Shown piece after piece: positions 17,288 to 25,917 of a DNA stretch of 64,000 nt (position 1 is its first letter; each line of letters starts with the position of its first letter). Source of the DNA: Sva-07 sp963728195 (GTDB lineage: Bacteria; Actinomycetota; Acidimicrobiia; Acidimicrobiales; Ilumatobacteraceae); NCBI GenBank assembly GCA_963728195.1, contig CAVSIX010000005.1, positions 331,531 to 395,530 of the forward strand, given 5' to 3'. A program made the position numbers and the translations under genes. The notes under the pieces are model-generated. The model made no database searches. It was not told the origin of the DNA and saw nothing but the letters and a program-made list of their open reading frames with translations.

Positions 17288-17629
17288 GTGATCGCATTCG
17301 AACTTGCTGATGCCCGCCGCGATCGGGCGGTGCTGACCGAACTCGACGTGGCCTATCTCGACTGGCTCGATGCGAACATCCAAGAGACCTTCGGGCTCGA
17401 ACTGCCGGCGCTGTCGGGACAGCCGATCGCCGAGTACGTGGCCGTCACGCTGGACAAGCTCTGCGCGGCGCAACCACCCGAGGGTGTGTTCGACGTCGTG
17501 CGTCGCGATCGCCACCAGAATACGATCGCCGTCGTGTTCAACATGACCGACGGGGCGATCGGCAGCGGCGACAGCCAACGACACGACAAATCTCCGGGAG
17601 TGGCTGTCTCCGGATGGGGGAAGGAATGA
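17288..17629 (+). pseudogene. Truncated GNAT acetyltransferase N-terminal fragment
   Basis: A frame from the GTG at 17288 begins like small GNAT acetyltransferases: VAYLDWLDANIQETFGLELP and IAEYVAVTLDKLC, then PPEGVF, where the first central beta strand should begin. After that the acetyl-CoA-binding strand and Arg/Gln-x-x-Gly-x-Gly/Ala loop are missing; the remaining 40 residues are unrelated and include no such motif. Its stop overlaps the start of the patatin gene (ATGA at 17626). It is most likely a 3'-deleted remnant, although the coupling could mean the short product is still made. Confidence 0.45.
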
Positions 17630-19365
17630 TCGAAGGTGGGGGTCTGCTCGATGGGCTGCCCGACGCCGTGCGCCGTGCGCTCGCGGACCGGCTCGAGCCT
17701 CGTTCGCTGCATGGCGGCGAGGTGCTGATGCGCGAGGGCGACGAGGCCGACGGCCTCTACCTCGTGCAGGCCGGGCGATTGCGGGCCCTGGTGGGCGACG
17801 GCGAAGAGCGGCGGGTGCTCGGTGACATCGGCCGCGGCGAAGTCGTGGGCGAGGCGGCGCTGCTCACCGACCAGCCCCGGTCAGCCACCGTGGTCGCGCT
17901 GCGCGACAGCGAGTTGCTCTACCTGTCGATCCAGTCCTTCGAGAAGGTGGTCGCCGAGAATCCCTCGTTCCTGCGAGCGGTGAGCGCACAGGTGGTCAGA
18001 CGCATGCTCGCCACACAGAGCGGCCCGCTGCCGTCTCGACCGATCACCACGGCCGCCGTCGTACCGCTCCACGCCACGCCGCTGGCCGATGACGGCGCGA
18101 CCGCGCTGGCCGCAGCCATGGCCGCCGGGGTCGGCCGCGCAGTCGTGGTTCGTTCGCAGGACCGACCAGCCAGCGACAATGCCCGGTGGGTGCAGTCGCT
18201 GGAGTCGGAGAACGATCTGGTCGTGTACCGCGGGGAGGCCGGCGACGACGACGCCACCGTCGCCTTCCTGCGCCAAGCCGACGTCGTGGTGCTGGTGGCG
18301 GACGCGGACCAGCGTCCGGACCTGACCGCTGCTGAGGCCGCGCTCGCTGCGCACCGCCGGCAGATCGACGTGCCGGTGGAGCTGGTGCTCGTGCACCCGG
18401 CCGGTCGCATCGAGCCGCGGGGCACGAGCCGTTGGCTGGAGGGCCGAGACGTGCGCCGACACCACCACGTGCACGCCGGCAGCGATGGCGACGCAGCGCG
18501 GGTGGCTCGGTTGTTGACGAACCGCGGTATCGGGTTGGTGCTCTCCGGCGGCGGCGCTCGGAGCATGGCCGAGATCGGCGTGGTGCGAGCGATGGGCGAA
18601 CTCGGGATCCCGATCGACGCCGTCGGCGGCACCAGCGCCGGCGCACTCGTCGCTGGTTCTGTCGCGCGTGGGTGGCCCGTCGAGCAGGTCCGAGACGTCC
18701 TCTACGACGGCATGGTCGCCCAGGGAAGCCCGATCGATCCCACCGTCCCGCTCACCTCGCTGGCCGCTGGCGGACGCATGACCGAGCGGCTGCGAATGGC
18801 TGCCGGCGACGTCGACATCGAGGACCTCTGGCTGCCGTATTACTGTGTGTCGACGAACCTCTCCCACAACCGGGCCGAGGTCCACCGCCGGGGCCGGGGC
18901 TGGCGGGCCGTTCGGGCGAGCATGTCCATCCCGGGCGTGTTCCCACCGGTGGCCGAGGGCGGCGACGTGCTGGTCGACGGCGGACTGATCGACAACATGC
19001 CGGTGGCTGAGATGCGCCGAGCCCACGAGGGCATCACCGTGATCGCCGTCGATGTCGGCGTACAACGGGGCTTGAGCGCGGACGACCTCCCCGAATCCAC
19101 GGTGCTTCACGGCTGGCGGCTGGTGTTGGATCGGCTCCACCCTCGTCGCCGGTCGCCGAAGGTGGTCGGGATCCTGACGATCCTGGCCCGGCTCACCGAG
19201 CTCGGCGGCAGCAGCCGTTCGACCGAGATGCCCGACGTGCTCGTTCGACCGGACGTCGAGCGGTTCGCGATGCTCGACTTCAGCCGCTTCGACGAGCTGG
19301 TCGAACAGGGCTATCGCGAGGCGCTGGTGACGCTCGGCGAATGGTGGGGCGCTCGTGCGGCCTGA
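17626..19365 (+). CDS. Cyclic-nucleotide-binding patatin-like phospholipase
   Basis: This 579-aa protein resembles the neuropathy target esterase family. Residues about 10-130 are a cNMP-binding domain (MREGDEADGLYLVQAGRLRA, GEVVGEAALLTDQPRSATVV). After a linker of about 160 residues, a patatin domain starts at VLSGGGARSMAEIG (oxyanion hole), continues with the nucleophile elbow GGTSAGALVAG and ends with the catalytic Asp in LVDGGLIDNMP. No transmembrane helix is evident. The family deacylates phospholipids or lysophospholipids. The ATG at 17626 overlaps the preceding stop; an in-frame ATG at 17614 also exists. It overlaps a PlsC acyltransferase, suggesting a lipid remodelling pair: one removes and the other adds acyl chains. 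Confidence 0.9.
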   Translation: MIEGGGLLDGLPDAVRRALADRLEPRSLHGGEVLMREGDEADGLYLVQAGRLRALVGDGEERRVLGDIGRGEVVGEAALLTDQPRSATVVALRDSELLYLSIQSFEKVVAENPSFLRAVSAQVVRRMLATQSGPLPSRPITTAAVVPLHATPLADDGATALAAAMAAGVGRAVVVRSQDRPASDNARWVQSLESENDLVVYRGEAGDDDATVAFLRQADVVVLVADADQRPDLTAAEAALAAHRRQIDVPVELVLVHPAGRIEPRGTSRWLEGRDVRRHHHVHAGSDGDAARVARLLTNRGIGLVLSGGGARSMAEIGVVRAMGELGIPIDAVGGTSAGALVAGSVARGWPVEQVRDVLYDGMVAQGSPIDPTVPLTSLAAGGRMTERLRMAAGDVDIEDLWLPYYCVSTNLSHNRAEVHRRGRGWRAVRASMSIPGVFPPVAEGGDVLVDGGLIDNMPVAEMRRAHEGITVIAVDVGVQRGLSADDLPESTVLHGWRLVLDRLHPRRRSPKVVGILTILARLTELGGSSRSTEMPDVLVRPDVERFAMLDFSRFDELVEQGYREALVTLGEWWGARAA

Positions 19366-20002
19366 GCGCAATCTCGTCTGGCTGGCCCGGATCTCTCGGG
19401 TGCTCACCGCGCCCTTCGTGCGATACGACATTCGCGGCGGCCGGTGTGCCACCGAGCTCAGCGTCGGCGTCATTGCGGTGAACCACCGCAGCATGTTCGA
19501 CGTCGTCGCCGGGCTGGTCTGCTTGCACCACTTCGGGCACCACCCCAGGTTGCTGATCGAGCGCAAGTACGTGGAGGGTTGGTGGACGGCGCCGTTCGCC
19601 CGGGCGATCGGTGCGATCCCGGTCGACCGCATCAAGGGTGGCGGCACGTCGGTGGAGGCGGCGCTGTCCGCACTGCGCGACGGCATCCCGATCGTCATGC
19701 TGCCCGAGGGGAAGCTCCACCACGATCCGCACGACCCGCGCTCCATGGGTCCGACCCGTACCGGCGTCTCGCGCCTCGCTGTCGGCGCCCAGGTTCCTGT
19801 CGTGGCCGCTGCGCTGGGCGGCACGGCCGAGGTGATGCCTCCCCATGCCCGCCTGCCGCGCTTGAACCCGTTGCGCCGCAAGCAGGTGATCTGCAACGTC
19901 GCGGATGAGCCGATCTGGCTCACCGGCGATGATCACCGGGCCAACACCGACCGGGTCATGGCCGCCGTGCAGCGGCTCTTGATCCTGCCGTCGGAGACGT
20001 GA
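19355..20002 (+). CDS. 1-acyl-sn-glycerol-3-phosphate acyltransferase (PlsC family)
   Basis: This 215-aa acyltransferase carries the family motifs in order: NHRSMFD (the NHxxxxD catalytic box) near residue 43, IERKYVEGWW with the following GAIPVDR, and LPEGKLH, corresponding to the EGTRS-type glycerophosphate-binding block. It would transfer a fatty acyl group to lysophosphatidate or a related lipid at the membrane. The GTG start lies 11 bp inside the patatin gene, so the two are translationally coupled. The divergent glycerol-binding block is a reason not to insist on phosphatidate synthesis. Confidence 0.88.
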   Translation: MRPERNLVWLARISRVLTAPFVRYDIRGGRCATELSVGVIAVNHRSMFDVVAGLVCLHHFGHHPRLLIERKYVEGWWTAPFARAIGAIPVDRIKGGGTSVEAALSALRDGIPIVMLPEGKLHHDPHDPRSMGPTRTGVSRLAVGAQVPVVAAALGGTAEVMPPHARLPRLNPLRRKQVICNVADEPIWLTGDDHRANTDRVMAAVQRLLILPSET

Positions 20003-20004
20003 CG

Positions 20005-20818
20005 ATGGCGGTGGGCGAGGACGTTTCGTGGCAGGACGTGGTGGCGATCGACGAGGCGGCGCTCCGGCCCGTGGTCGATGCTGCTGTCGGTCGAACCTCG
20101 GATTCGTTGGGGTCGTGGTCGGAGGAGATCGTCACCGGCGGTGGTGGTCGTAGCCCGGGGATCCGCCGGTTCACCGGTACGGGCCGATCGGCGTCAGGTG
20201 AGGTGCACTGGTCGGTTGTCCTCAAGTGCCTTGCGCGTCCCAATGGAGGCGATGAGCCGGACAGCTGGAACTCCTGGCGGCGCGAAGCCGACGCGTACGA
20301 ATCCGGTTTCCTCGATGCTCTGCCCGGCGGCGCTGTCGCTCCACGCTGCTTCGCCGTCGAGGAGTTCGCTCCCGGGCTGGTCGGGTTGTGGCTCGAGGAT
20401 CTCGGACGGCCTGACGGGTGGCCGTCGCGAACCCGCCGTGGCGATGATGTTCCCGCCGGATCACGTCGCGGCGATCGTCGAACTCTGGGAAACGCGAAAT
20501 CGCCGATTCGATGTGCTCTCGGCGCTGCCACAGGGCATCTGCCACATGGATGCGCATCGCCGCAACCTGTTCCCACCGGTCGAGCACGACGGTGAACAGC
20601 GATGCACGATGATCGATTGGGCGTTCACCGGGCCGGGCGCTCTCGGTGAGGAACTCGCACCGTTGGTGATCGCAACGGCGGCGTTCTCCGGCATGGACGT
20701 CGACGAGAGCCTCGCCCTCGAGGACGTCGTGTTCGACGCCTACCTCGAGGGCCTGTCAGCGGCGGTGTTCTCACTCTGCGACGAAGCAGACCACCTGATC
20801 GACGAGTTGGGCTTCTGA
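20005..20818 (+). pseudogene. APH-type phosphotransferase, broken by deletion and frame change
   Basis: Two fragments of one kinase-like gene lie in different frames. The first, from 20005, runs through VHWSVVLKCLARP and VGLWLEDLG, ending near 20410. The second picks up at about 20425 with MMFPPDHVAAIVELW and then CHMDAHRRNLFPP (the HxD-x4-N catalytic loop) and IDWAFTGPGALGEEL (the Mg-binding DxD-like loop). Between them about 60-70 residues expected in this family are missing. The gene follows PlsC directly and probably was part of that operon. Confidence 0.7.
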
Positions 20819-20883
20819 CACCGCTGGGAGCGGATGTCACTCGACGATCGGCGCCGGGCGTCACTGCCGGCGTCGAGCGGGTT

Positions 20884-20897
20884 GGAACAGACGTTCC
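20884..20897. promoter_or_regulatory. Palindrome GGAAC-AGAC-GTTCC upstream of the transporter operon
   Basis: A perfect 5-bp inverted repeat with a 4-bp centre, 79 bp before the ATG of the binding-protein gene. A TAGGGT hexamer follows at 20914-20919. It is a possible operator; the cognate regulator is not identified. Confidence 0.3.
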
Positions 20898-20975
20898 GCC
20901 CACCACCATGCGTTAGGGTTCGACGATCCACTCGCTCTACGTGGCGAGTTCGACACAAGGGGGAGAAGCATCATC

Positions 20976-22724
20976 ATGCGAACCAGGAGACTGCTCGCCG
21001 TATCAGCGGCGATCGCACTCGTCGTCGCAGCCTGTGGCAGCGACGACGACTCGGGGGCCACCACACCCGACGCGACCGACGGCACCACGTCGGAGACGAC
21101 CGAGGCCACCGACGGCACCGACTCGTCGGCGGAGACCACCGCACCCGCCGAGCCGAACGCCGACTTCGAGACCATGTCGGTCTCGGCGCCGGACTGTGAC
21201 TACGGCGGCGTGTTCAAGACCATCGAATCGCTCGACGAACTCACCGTCCAGTTCACGCTGTGCCAGCCGGACGTCGCCTTCGAATCGAAGGTTGCCTTCT
21301 CGGCGTTCGGCATCTTCCCGGACGAAGTCCTCGAGGAGACCGGCGGCGGTGGCCCCGAGCTGTTCGAGAATCCGGTCGGAACCGGGCCGTACCAGCTCGA
21401 GGAGTGGGACCGTGGCAACCAGCTGGTCATGAGCGCCAACCCCGACTACTGGGGCGATGCACCCGAAGCCGACACGCTCGTGTTCCGGTGGAGCGAAGAG
21501 GCCGCCCAGCGTCTCGTCGAACTGCAGGCCGGCACCGTCGACGGCATCGACAACCCGGGCCGCGACGACTTCGAGGTGATCGCCAACGATTCGAATCTCC
21601 AGTTGCTCGAGCGCGAAGGCACCAACGTCTTCTACCTCGGCTTCAACCGTGACATCGCACCGTTCGACAACGAACAGGTCCGCCAGGCGATCGGTATGGG
21701 CCTCGACCGCCAACGGATCGTCGATGCGTTCTATCCGCCGGGCTCGACCGTCGCCGATCAGTTCCTGCCGATGTCGATCTTCGGCTACACCGAGGAACCG
21801 GTCTGGTACGACTACGACCCCGACGCCGCCAAGGCGATGCTGGCCGAGGCCGGCTTCCCCGACGGTTTCGAGATGACGCTCAGCTATCGCGACGTCGTGC
21901 GGTCCTATCTGCCATCGCCCAGCACGGTGGCCGTCGACATCCAGGACCAGCTGGCGCAGCTCGGCATCACGGTCAACATCGAGGTCATGGAATCCGGCGC
22001 CTTCATCGATGCGGCCAACGCCGGCGAACTGCCGGCGTACCTCCTCGGCTGGGGCGCCGACTATCCCGACGCCACCAACTTCCTCGACTTCCACTTCGGT
22101 GCCGGCGCATCGCCGCAGTTCGGTGCCGGATTCGAGGACATCCAGGCGTTGTTGACCGAGGCCGGCCAGATCGCCGACCAGGATGCCCGCCTTGCCATCT
22201 ACGAGGAGGCGACCGGCCTGATCAAGGAGCACGTGCCGATGGTGCCGATCGCTCACGGTGGTTCGGGCACGGCCTACATCGCCGACGTCACCAACGCCCA
22301 GGCGAGCCCGCTCGGCAACGAGCGGTTCTCGGTGATGGACCCGGGTGGCCGCGACACGTTCGTGTGGATGCAGAACGCCGAGCCGATCGGCCTGTACTGC
22401 GCGGACGAGACCGACGGTGAGTCGCTTCGTGCGTGTGAGCAGATCAACGAATCGCTGCTCGCCTACGAGGTCGGCGGCACGGCCGTCGAACCGGCGCTGG
22501 CCGAGTCGTGGGAGTCGAACGAGGACGGAACCGTCTGGACCTTCAATCTCCGTCCGGGCGTCACGTTCCACAACGGCAACCCGCTCGACGCCAACGACGT
22601 CGTCACGACCTTCGTGGCGCAGTGGGACGCATCGAGCCCGCTCCACACCGGTCGCGTGGGCGACTTCACCTACTTCGGCGCCGACTTCGGTGCGTTCCTG
22701 AACGCTCCGGAGGACGAGGGCTGA
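20976..22724 (+). CDS. Oligopeptide/nickel-type ABC transporter binding lipoprotein, apparently circularly permuted
   Basis: This 582-aa lipoprotein has a signal peptide with lipobox VVAAC (Cys about 20) and then a Thr/Asp-rich linker to residue 60. The mature part is an SBP_bac_5 domain with unusual order. Residues 60-455 start at LDELTVQFTL, PVGTGPYQLEEW and VRQAIGMGLDRQRIV, which normally lie in the middle, and proceed to the usual C-terminal lobe (LLGWGADYPDATNF). Residues about 459-582 contain INESLLAY, PALAESWESNEDGTVW and LRPGVTFHNGNPLDANDV, which normally open the fold. The protein would capture peptides or a similar solute outside the membrane. The ATG follows AAGGGGGAGAAGCATCATC. 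It is the first gene of a five-gene operon. Confidence 0.85.
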   Translation: MRTRRLLAVSAAIALVVAACGSDDDSGATTPDATDGTTSETTEATDGTDSSAETTAPAEPNADFETMSVSAPDCDYGGVFKTIESLDELTVQFTLCQPDVAFESKVAFSAFGIFPDEVLEETGGGGPELFENPVGTGPYQLEEWDRGNQLVMSANPDYWGDAPEADTLVFRWSEEAAQRLVELQAGTVDGIDNPGRDDFEVIANDSNLQLLEREGTNVFYLGFNRDIAPFDNEQVRQAIGMGLDRQRIVDAFYPPGSTVADQFLPMSIFGYTEEPVWYDYDPDAAKAMLAEAGFPDGFEMTLSYRDVVRSYLPSPSTVAVDIQDQLAQLGITVNIEVMESGAFIDAANAGELPAYLLGWGADYPDATNFLDFHFGAGASPQFGAGFEDIQALLTEAGQIADQDARLAIYEEATGLIKEHVPMVPIAHGGSGTAYIADVTNAQASPLGNERFSVMDPGGRDTFVWMQNAEPIGLYCADETDGESLRACEQINESLLAYEVGGTAVEPALAESWESNEDGTVWTFNLRPGVTFHNGNPLDANDVVTTFVAQWDASSPLHTGRVGDFTYFGADFGAFLNAPEDEG

Positions 22725-22800
22725 TCGACGTGGCAACGTGGGGACGGGTCGTCGTGTACGGCGACCCGTCCCCCGTCGCACCGTCACCTGGGGCCGTTGC

Positions 22801-23868
22801 GTGGGCAGATTCGTAGCGCGTCGGCTGCTGACGGCGATCCCGGTGCTGATCGGGATCCTCGCCGTCGTGTTCGTCATCGCGCGCCTGATCCCTGGTGATC
22901 CGTGCCGGGCGGCGCTCGGCGAGCGGGCGACCGACGAGATCTGCGACGCCTACAACGAGCGTTACGGCCTGAACCGGTCGATCTTCGCCCAGTTCGTCAT
23001 CTACATGGGCGACGTGCTCCACGGCGACCTCGGCGAGTCGTTCCGTTTCAACAAGCCGGTCACCGATCTGATGATCGAACGGCTACCCACGACGATCGAA
23101 CTGGCGGTGGCCGCGCTGACGATCGCCGTCATCGTCGGCATCCCGCTCGGCGTGATCTCCGCCTATCGCCACAACTCCAAGGTCGACGTGGCCACGATGG
23201 TGGGTGCCAACGTCGGCGTGTCGATGCCGGTGTTCTGGCTGGGCCTGATGTTGCAGTTCCTGTTCGCGGTGAAACTGAAGAACACGTTCTTGGCCCTGCC
23301 GCCGTCGGGACGGCTCGACGCCGGACTGATCCCCGAGCCGTTCTACGAGAAATGGGGCCTGCCGGAGAACGGCATCTTCGAGTTCATCGCCAACCTCGAG
23401 TTGGTCAACGCCGTGCTGACGCTCGACTGGGAGGTGTTCTGGAGTGCATTCACCCACCTGATCCTGCCGGCCGTCGCACTCGCCACGATCCCATTGGCGG
23501 TCATCGCCCGCATGACGCGGTCGTCGCTGCTCGACGTGCTCGGGCTCGACTACGTGCGCACCAGCCGCGCCAAGGGCCAGAAGGAACGACTGGTCGTCCT
23601 ACGCCATGGGTTGCGCAACGCGATGCTGCCGGTGATCACGGTGATCGGTCTGTCCCTGGGCGCGCTGGCGGGCGGTGCGATCCTCACCGAGACGATCTTC
23701 AACCTGAGCGGCGTGGGCAAGACACTGTTCGACGCGATCGAGTCACGCGACTACACGGTGGTCCAGGGGTTCACGCTGGTGATCGCCGTCGCGTTCGTGC
23801 TCGTCAACCTCGCGGTCGACGTCGCCTACACCTATCTCGACCCGCGACTGAGGACGTCCTATGGCTGA
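22801..23868 (+). CDS. ABC transporter permease, DppB type
   Basis: This 355-aa inner-membrane permease begins with the typical RRLLTAIPVLIGILAVVFV helix and has LIPGDPCRAALG and YGLNRSIFAQ in the first periplasmic segment. The cytoplasmic EAA loop reads DYVRTSRAKGQKERLVVL, where the ATPase docks. The final helix ends near TYLDPRLRTSYG. An insertion of about 50 residues sits before the EAA loop (GRLDAGLIPEPFYEKWG). The GTG at 22801 follows the binding-protein stop by 76 bp. It pairs with the next permease and two ATPases. Confidence 0.95.
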   Translation: MGRFVARRLLTAIPVLIGILAVVFVIARLIPGDPCRAALGERATDEICDAYNERYGLNRSIFAQFVIYMGDVLHGDLGESFRFNKPVTDLMIERLPTTIELAVAALTIAVIVGIPLGVISAYRHNSKVDVATMVGANVGVSMPVFWLGLMLQFLFAVKLKNTFLALPPSGRLDAGLIPEPFYEKWGLPENGIFEFIANLELVNAVLTLDWEVFWSAFTHLILPAVALATIPLAVIARMTRSSLLDVLGLDYVRTSRAKGQKERLVVLRHGLRNAMLPVITVIGLSLGALAGGAILTETIFNLSGVGKTLFDAIESRDYTVVQGFTLVIAVAFVLVNLAVDVAYTYLDPRLRTSYG

Positions 23869-24877
23869 GCCGAGCCCTGCGATCGACGTCGCCGCCACGG
23901 ACGGGCCGAGCGAGGTGCAGCAGGAACTGCGCCGTGCCCGCTCGGCCTCCGGTCGGTGGCACCGGCGCCGGCCCGATCCGATGATGGTGCAGCCCGCACA
24001 CGGCCTGTGGGGCAATGCGCTGCGCCAGCTGCTGCGAAAGAAGTCCGCGATCGTCGGGCTGGCGATGCTCAGCGTGCTCGTCTTCACAGCGGCGTTCGCG
24101 CCGCTGCTCGCACCGTTCGACCCCAACGAGGTGCTCCTCGGCCAAGGGGTCACGCCTCGCGACCCGCCGTGCGTCCACCTGTTCGGCTGCGACAGTGCGA
24201 CGCCTCAACACATCCTCGGTACCGACGGCAACGGCCGCGACGTGCTCAGCCGGATCATCTTCGGCGCCCGCGTGTCGTTGGCGGCCGGTCTTGGCGCCGT
24301 CGTGTTCGCGGTCGTCATCGGCACGCTGATCGGGTTGATCGCCGGCTACTTCGGCAAGTGGTTCGACACGGTGTCGATGCGGTTCATGGACGTGCTGCTC
24401 GCGTTTCCGTCGTTGCTGCTCGCGATCTTCGTCGTCACCGTGTTCGGGCCGGGTCTGGTCAATGCGATCTTCGCGATCGCGATCGTGTCGATCCCGATCT
24501 ACGCCCGCGTGGTTCGTGCAAGCGTGTTGTCGGTCCGCGAAGCCGACTTCGTCACCGCGGACATCGCCCTCGGCGTCTCGACGCCGCGCCTCATCTGGCA
24601 CAGGGTGCTGCCGAACTCGCTGACCCCGTTGATCGTCCAGGCGACCCTCGGCGTGGCCACCGCCGTGCTCGAGATCGCCGCGTTGTCGTTCCTCGGCTTG
24701 GGGGTGCAGCCACCGACGGCCGAATGGGGATCGATGTTGGCCGCCGAGCGCAACCAGGTGTTCACCGCACCGCACCTCGTGTTCTTCCCCGGCATCGCGA
24801 TCATGTGGAACGTGCTCGCGTTCAACCTGCTCGGCGACGGTCTGCGGGACGCTCTCGACCCGAGGCTCAACCGATGA
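23861..24877 (+). CDS. ABC transporter permease, DppC type
   Basis: This 338-aa partner permease has a hydrophilic N-terminal extension of about 45 residues, then LLRKKSAIVGLAML, the DppC-type first helix. FGCDSATPQHILGTDGNGRD precedes the core helices, and the EAA loop includes EADFVTADIALGVSTPRLIW. The product forms the translocation pore with the DppB-type subunit. The ATG overlaps the previous gene by eight bases. A single cysteine pair occurs in the periplasmic CVHLFGCD segment, as in many DppC homologues. Confidence 0.95.
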   Translation: MAEPSPAIDVAATDGPSEVQQELRRARSASGRWHRRRPDPMMVQPAHGLWGNALRQLLRKKSAIVGLAMLSVLVFTAAFAPLLAPFDPNEVLLGQGVTPRDPPCVHLFGCDSATPQHILGTDGNGRDVLSRIIFGARVSLAAGLGAVVFAVVIGTLIGLIAGYFGKWFDTVSMRFMDVLLAFPSLLLAIFVVTVFGPGLVNAIFAIAIVSIPIYARVVRASVLSVREADFVTADIALGVSTPRLIWHRVLPNSLTPLIVQATLGVATAVLEIAALSFLGLGVQPPTAEWGSMLAAERNQVFTAPHLVFFPGIAIMWNVLAFNLLGDGLRDALDPRLNR

Positions 24878-25917
24878 CGGCCGAGACATCCGCCGGTGAC
24901 GCCACCGCCGTTGCCCCGGTCGAGTCCGACGAAGCCCCGCTGCTCGAGATCCGCGGGCTCCGGACCTACTTCTTCACTCGAGACGGGACGGTCCAAGCGG
25001 TCGACGGCGTCGATCTGGAGGTGCGGCGCGGCGAGGTCCTCGGCCTGGTGGGCGAATCCGGGTGCGGCAAGTCGGTCACCTCGCTGTCGGTGCTGCGATT
25101 GATCAGCGAGCCGGGACGCATCGTCGACGGTGAGATCATGTTCAAGGGCGAGAACCTCGCCGACAAGTCGTCGGCGGAACTGCGTGCCATCCGTGGCGAT
25201 CAGATCTCGATGATCTTCCAGCAACCCAACGCATCGCTCAACCCGGTGTTCACGGCCGGCGTGCAGATCTCGGAGGTGTTCGAGATCCACGAGGGACTCA
25301 AGCGCAAGGTCGGCATGCAACGCGCGGTCGAAGCGTTGCGGCGCGTCGGTATTCCGAGCCCCGAACAGCGTGCACAGGCCTACCCCCACCAGCTCTCCGG
25401 CGGCATGGCGCAGCGCGTCATGATCGCCATGGCACTCGCATCGGGGCCTGAACTGCTGATCGCCGACGAACCGACGACAGCGCTCGACGTGACGATCCAG
25501 GCGCAGATCCTCGAGCTGATGTCCCAGTTGCAGCGCGAACTGGGGATGGCGATCGTGCTGATCACCCACGATCTCGGCGTCGTCGCCGAGACCGCCGATC
25601 GTGTGGCGGTGATGTACGCCGGCCAGATCGTCGAGCAGGCGTCGACGATCGATCTGTTCGCCGATCCCAAGCATCCGTACACGATCGGTCTGCTCGGCTC
25701 GATCCCGGTCGCCGGCGCTCGTCGCGAGCGACTCGACGTCATTCCCGGCCAGGTGCCGAACCTGATCGATCCGCCGCCGGGATGCCGCTTCGCGAGTCGA
25801 TGCCAGGCCCGCATCGAGAACGATCTCGAGGTGTGCTGGGAACGGCTGCCCGACCTGATCGAGGTCGAACCCGGCCACATGGTGCGTTGCTGGCTCCACC
25901 AGGATCCCGACGCATGA
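24874..25917 (+). CDS. ABC transporter ATP-binding protein, OppD/DppD type
   Basis: This 347-aa ATPase has Walker A GESGCGKS near residue 65, Q-loop IFQQPNASLNP, signature LSGGMAQRV, Walker B LLIADEPTTALD and H-loop ITHDLGVVAE. The C-terminal oligopeptide-transporter region PGCRFASRCQARIENDLEVC contributes the cysteines that bind an iron-sulfur cluster in the family. It energises import by the preceding permeases. The ATG overlaps the previous stop by four bases and its own stop overlaps the next ATG. Confidence 0.95.
   Translation: MTAETSAGDATAVAPVESDEAPLLEIRGLRTYFFTRDGTVQAVDGVDLEVRRGEVLGLVGESGCGKSVTSLSVLRLISEPGRIVDGEIMFKGENLADKSSAELRAIRGDQISMIFQQPNASLNPVFTAGVQISEVFEIHEGLKRKVGMQRAVEALRRVGIPSPEQRAQAYPHQLSGGMAQRVMIAMALASGPELLIADEPTTALDVTIQAQILELMSQLQRELGMAIVLITHDLGVVAETADRVAVMYAGQIVEQASTIDLFADPKHPYTIGLLGSIPVAGARRERLDVIPGQVPNLIDPPPGCRFASRCQARIENDLEVCWERLPDLIEVEPGHMVRCWLHQDPDA

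Noticed and set aside
17881..19923. 680-codon open frame antisense to the patatin and PlsC genes
   Set aside because: The plus strand has clear catalytic motifs (GGGARS, GTSAG, NHRSMFD). The antisense product has no recognisable fold.
21003..22877. 624-codon open frame antisense to the binding-protein gene
   Set aside because: The plus-strand SBP domain is certain. The antisense frame is rich in Arg, Asp and Val with no signal.
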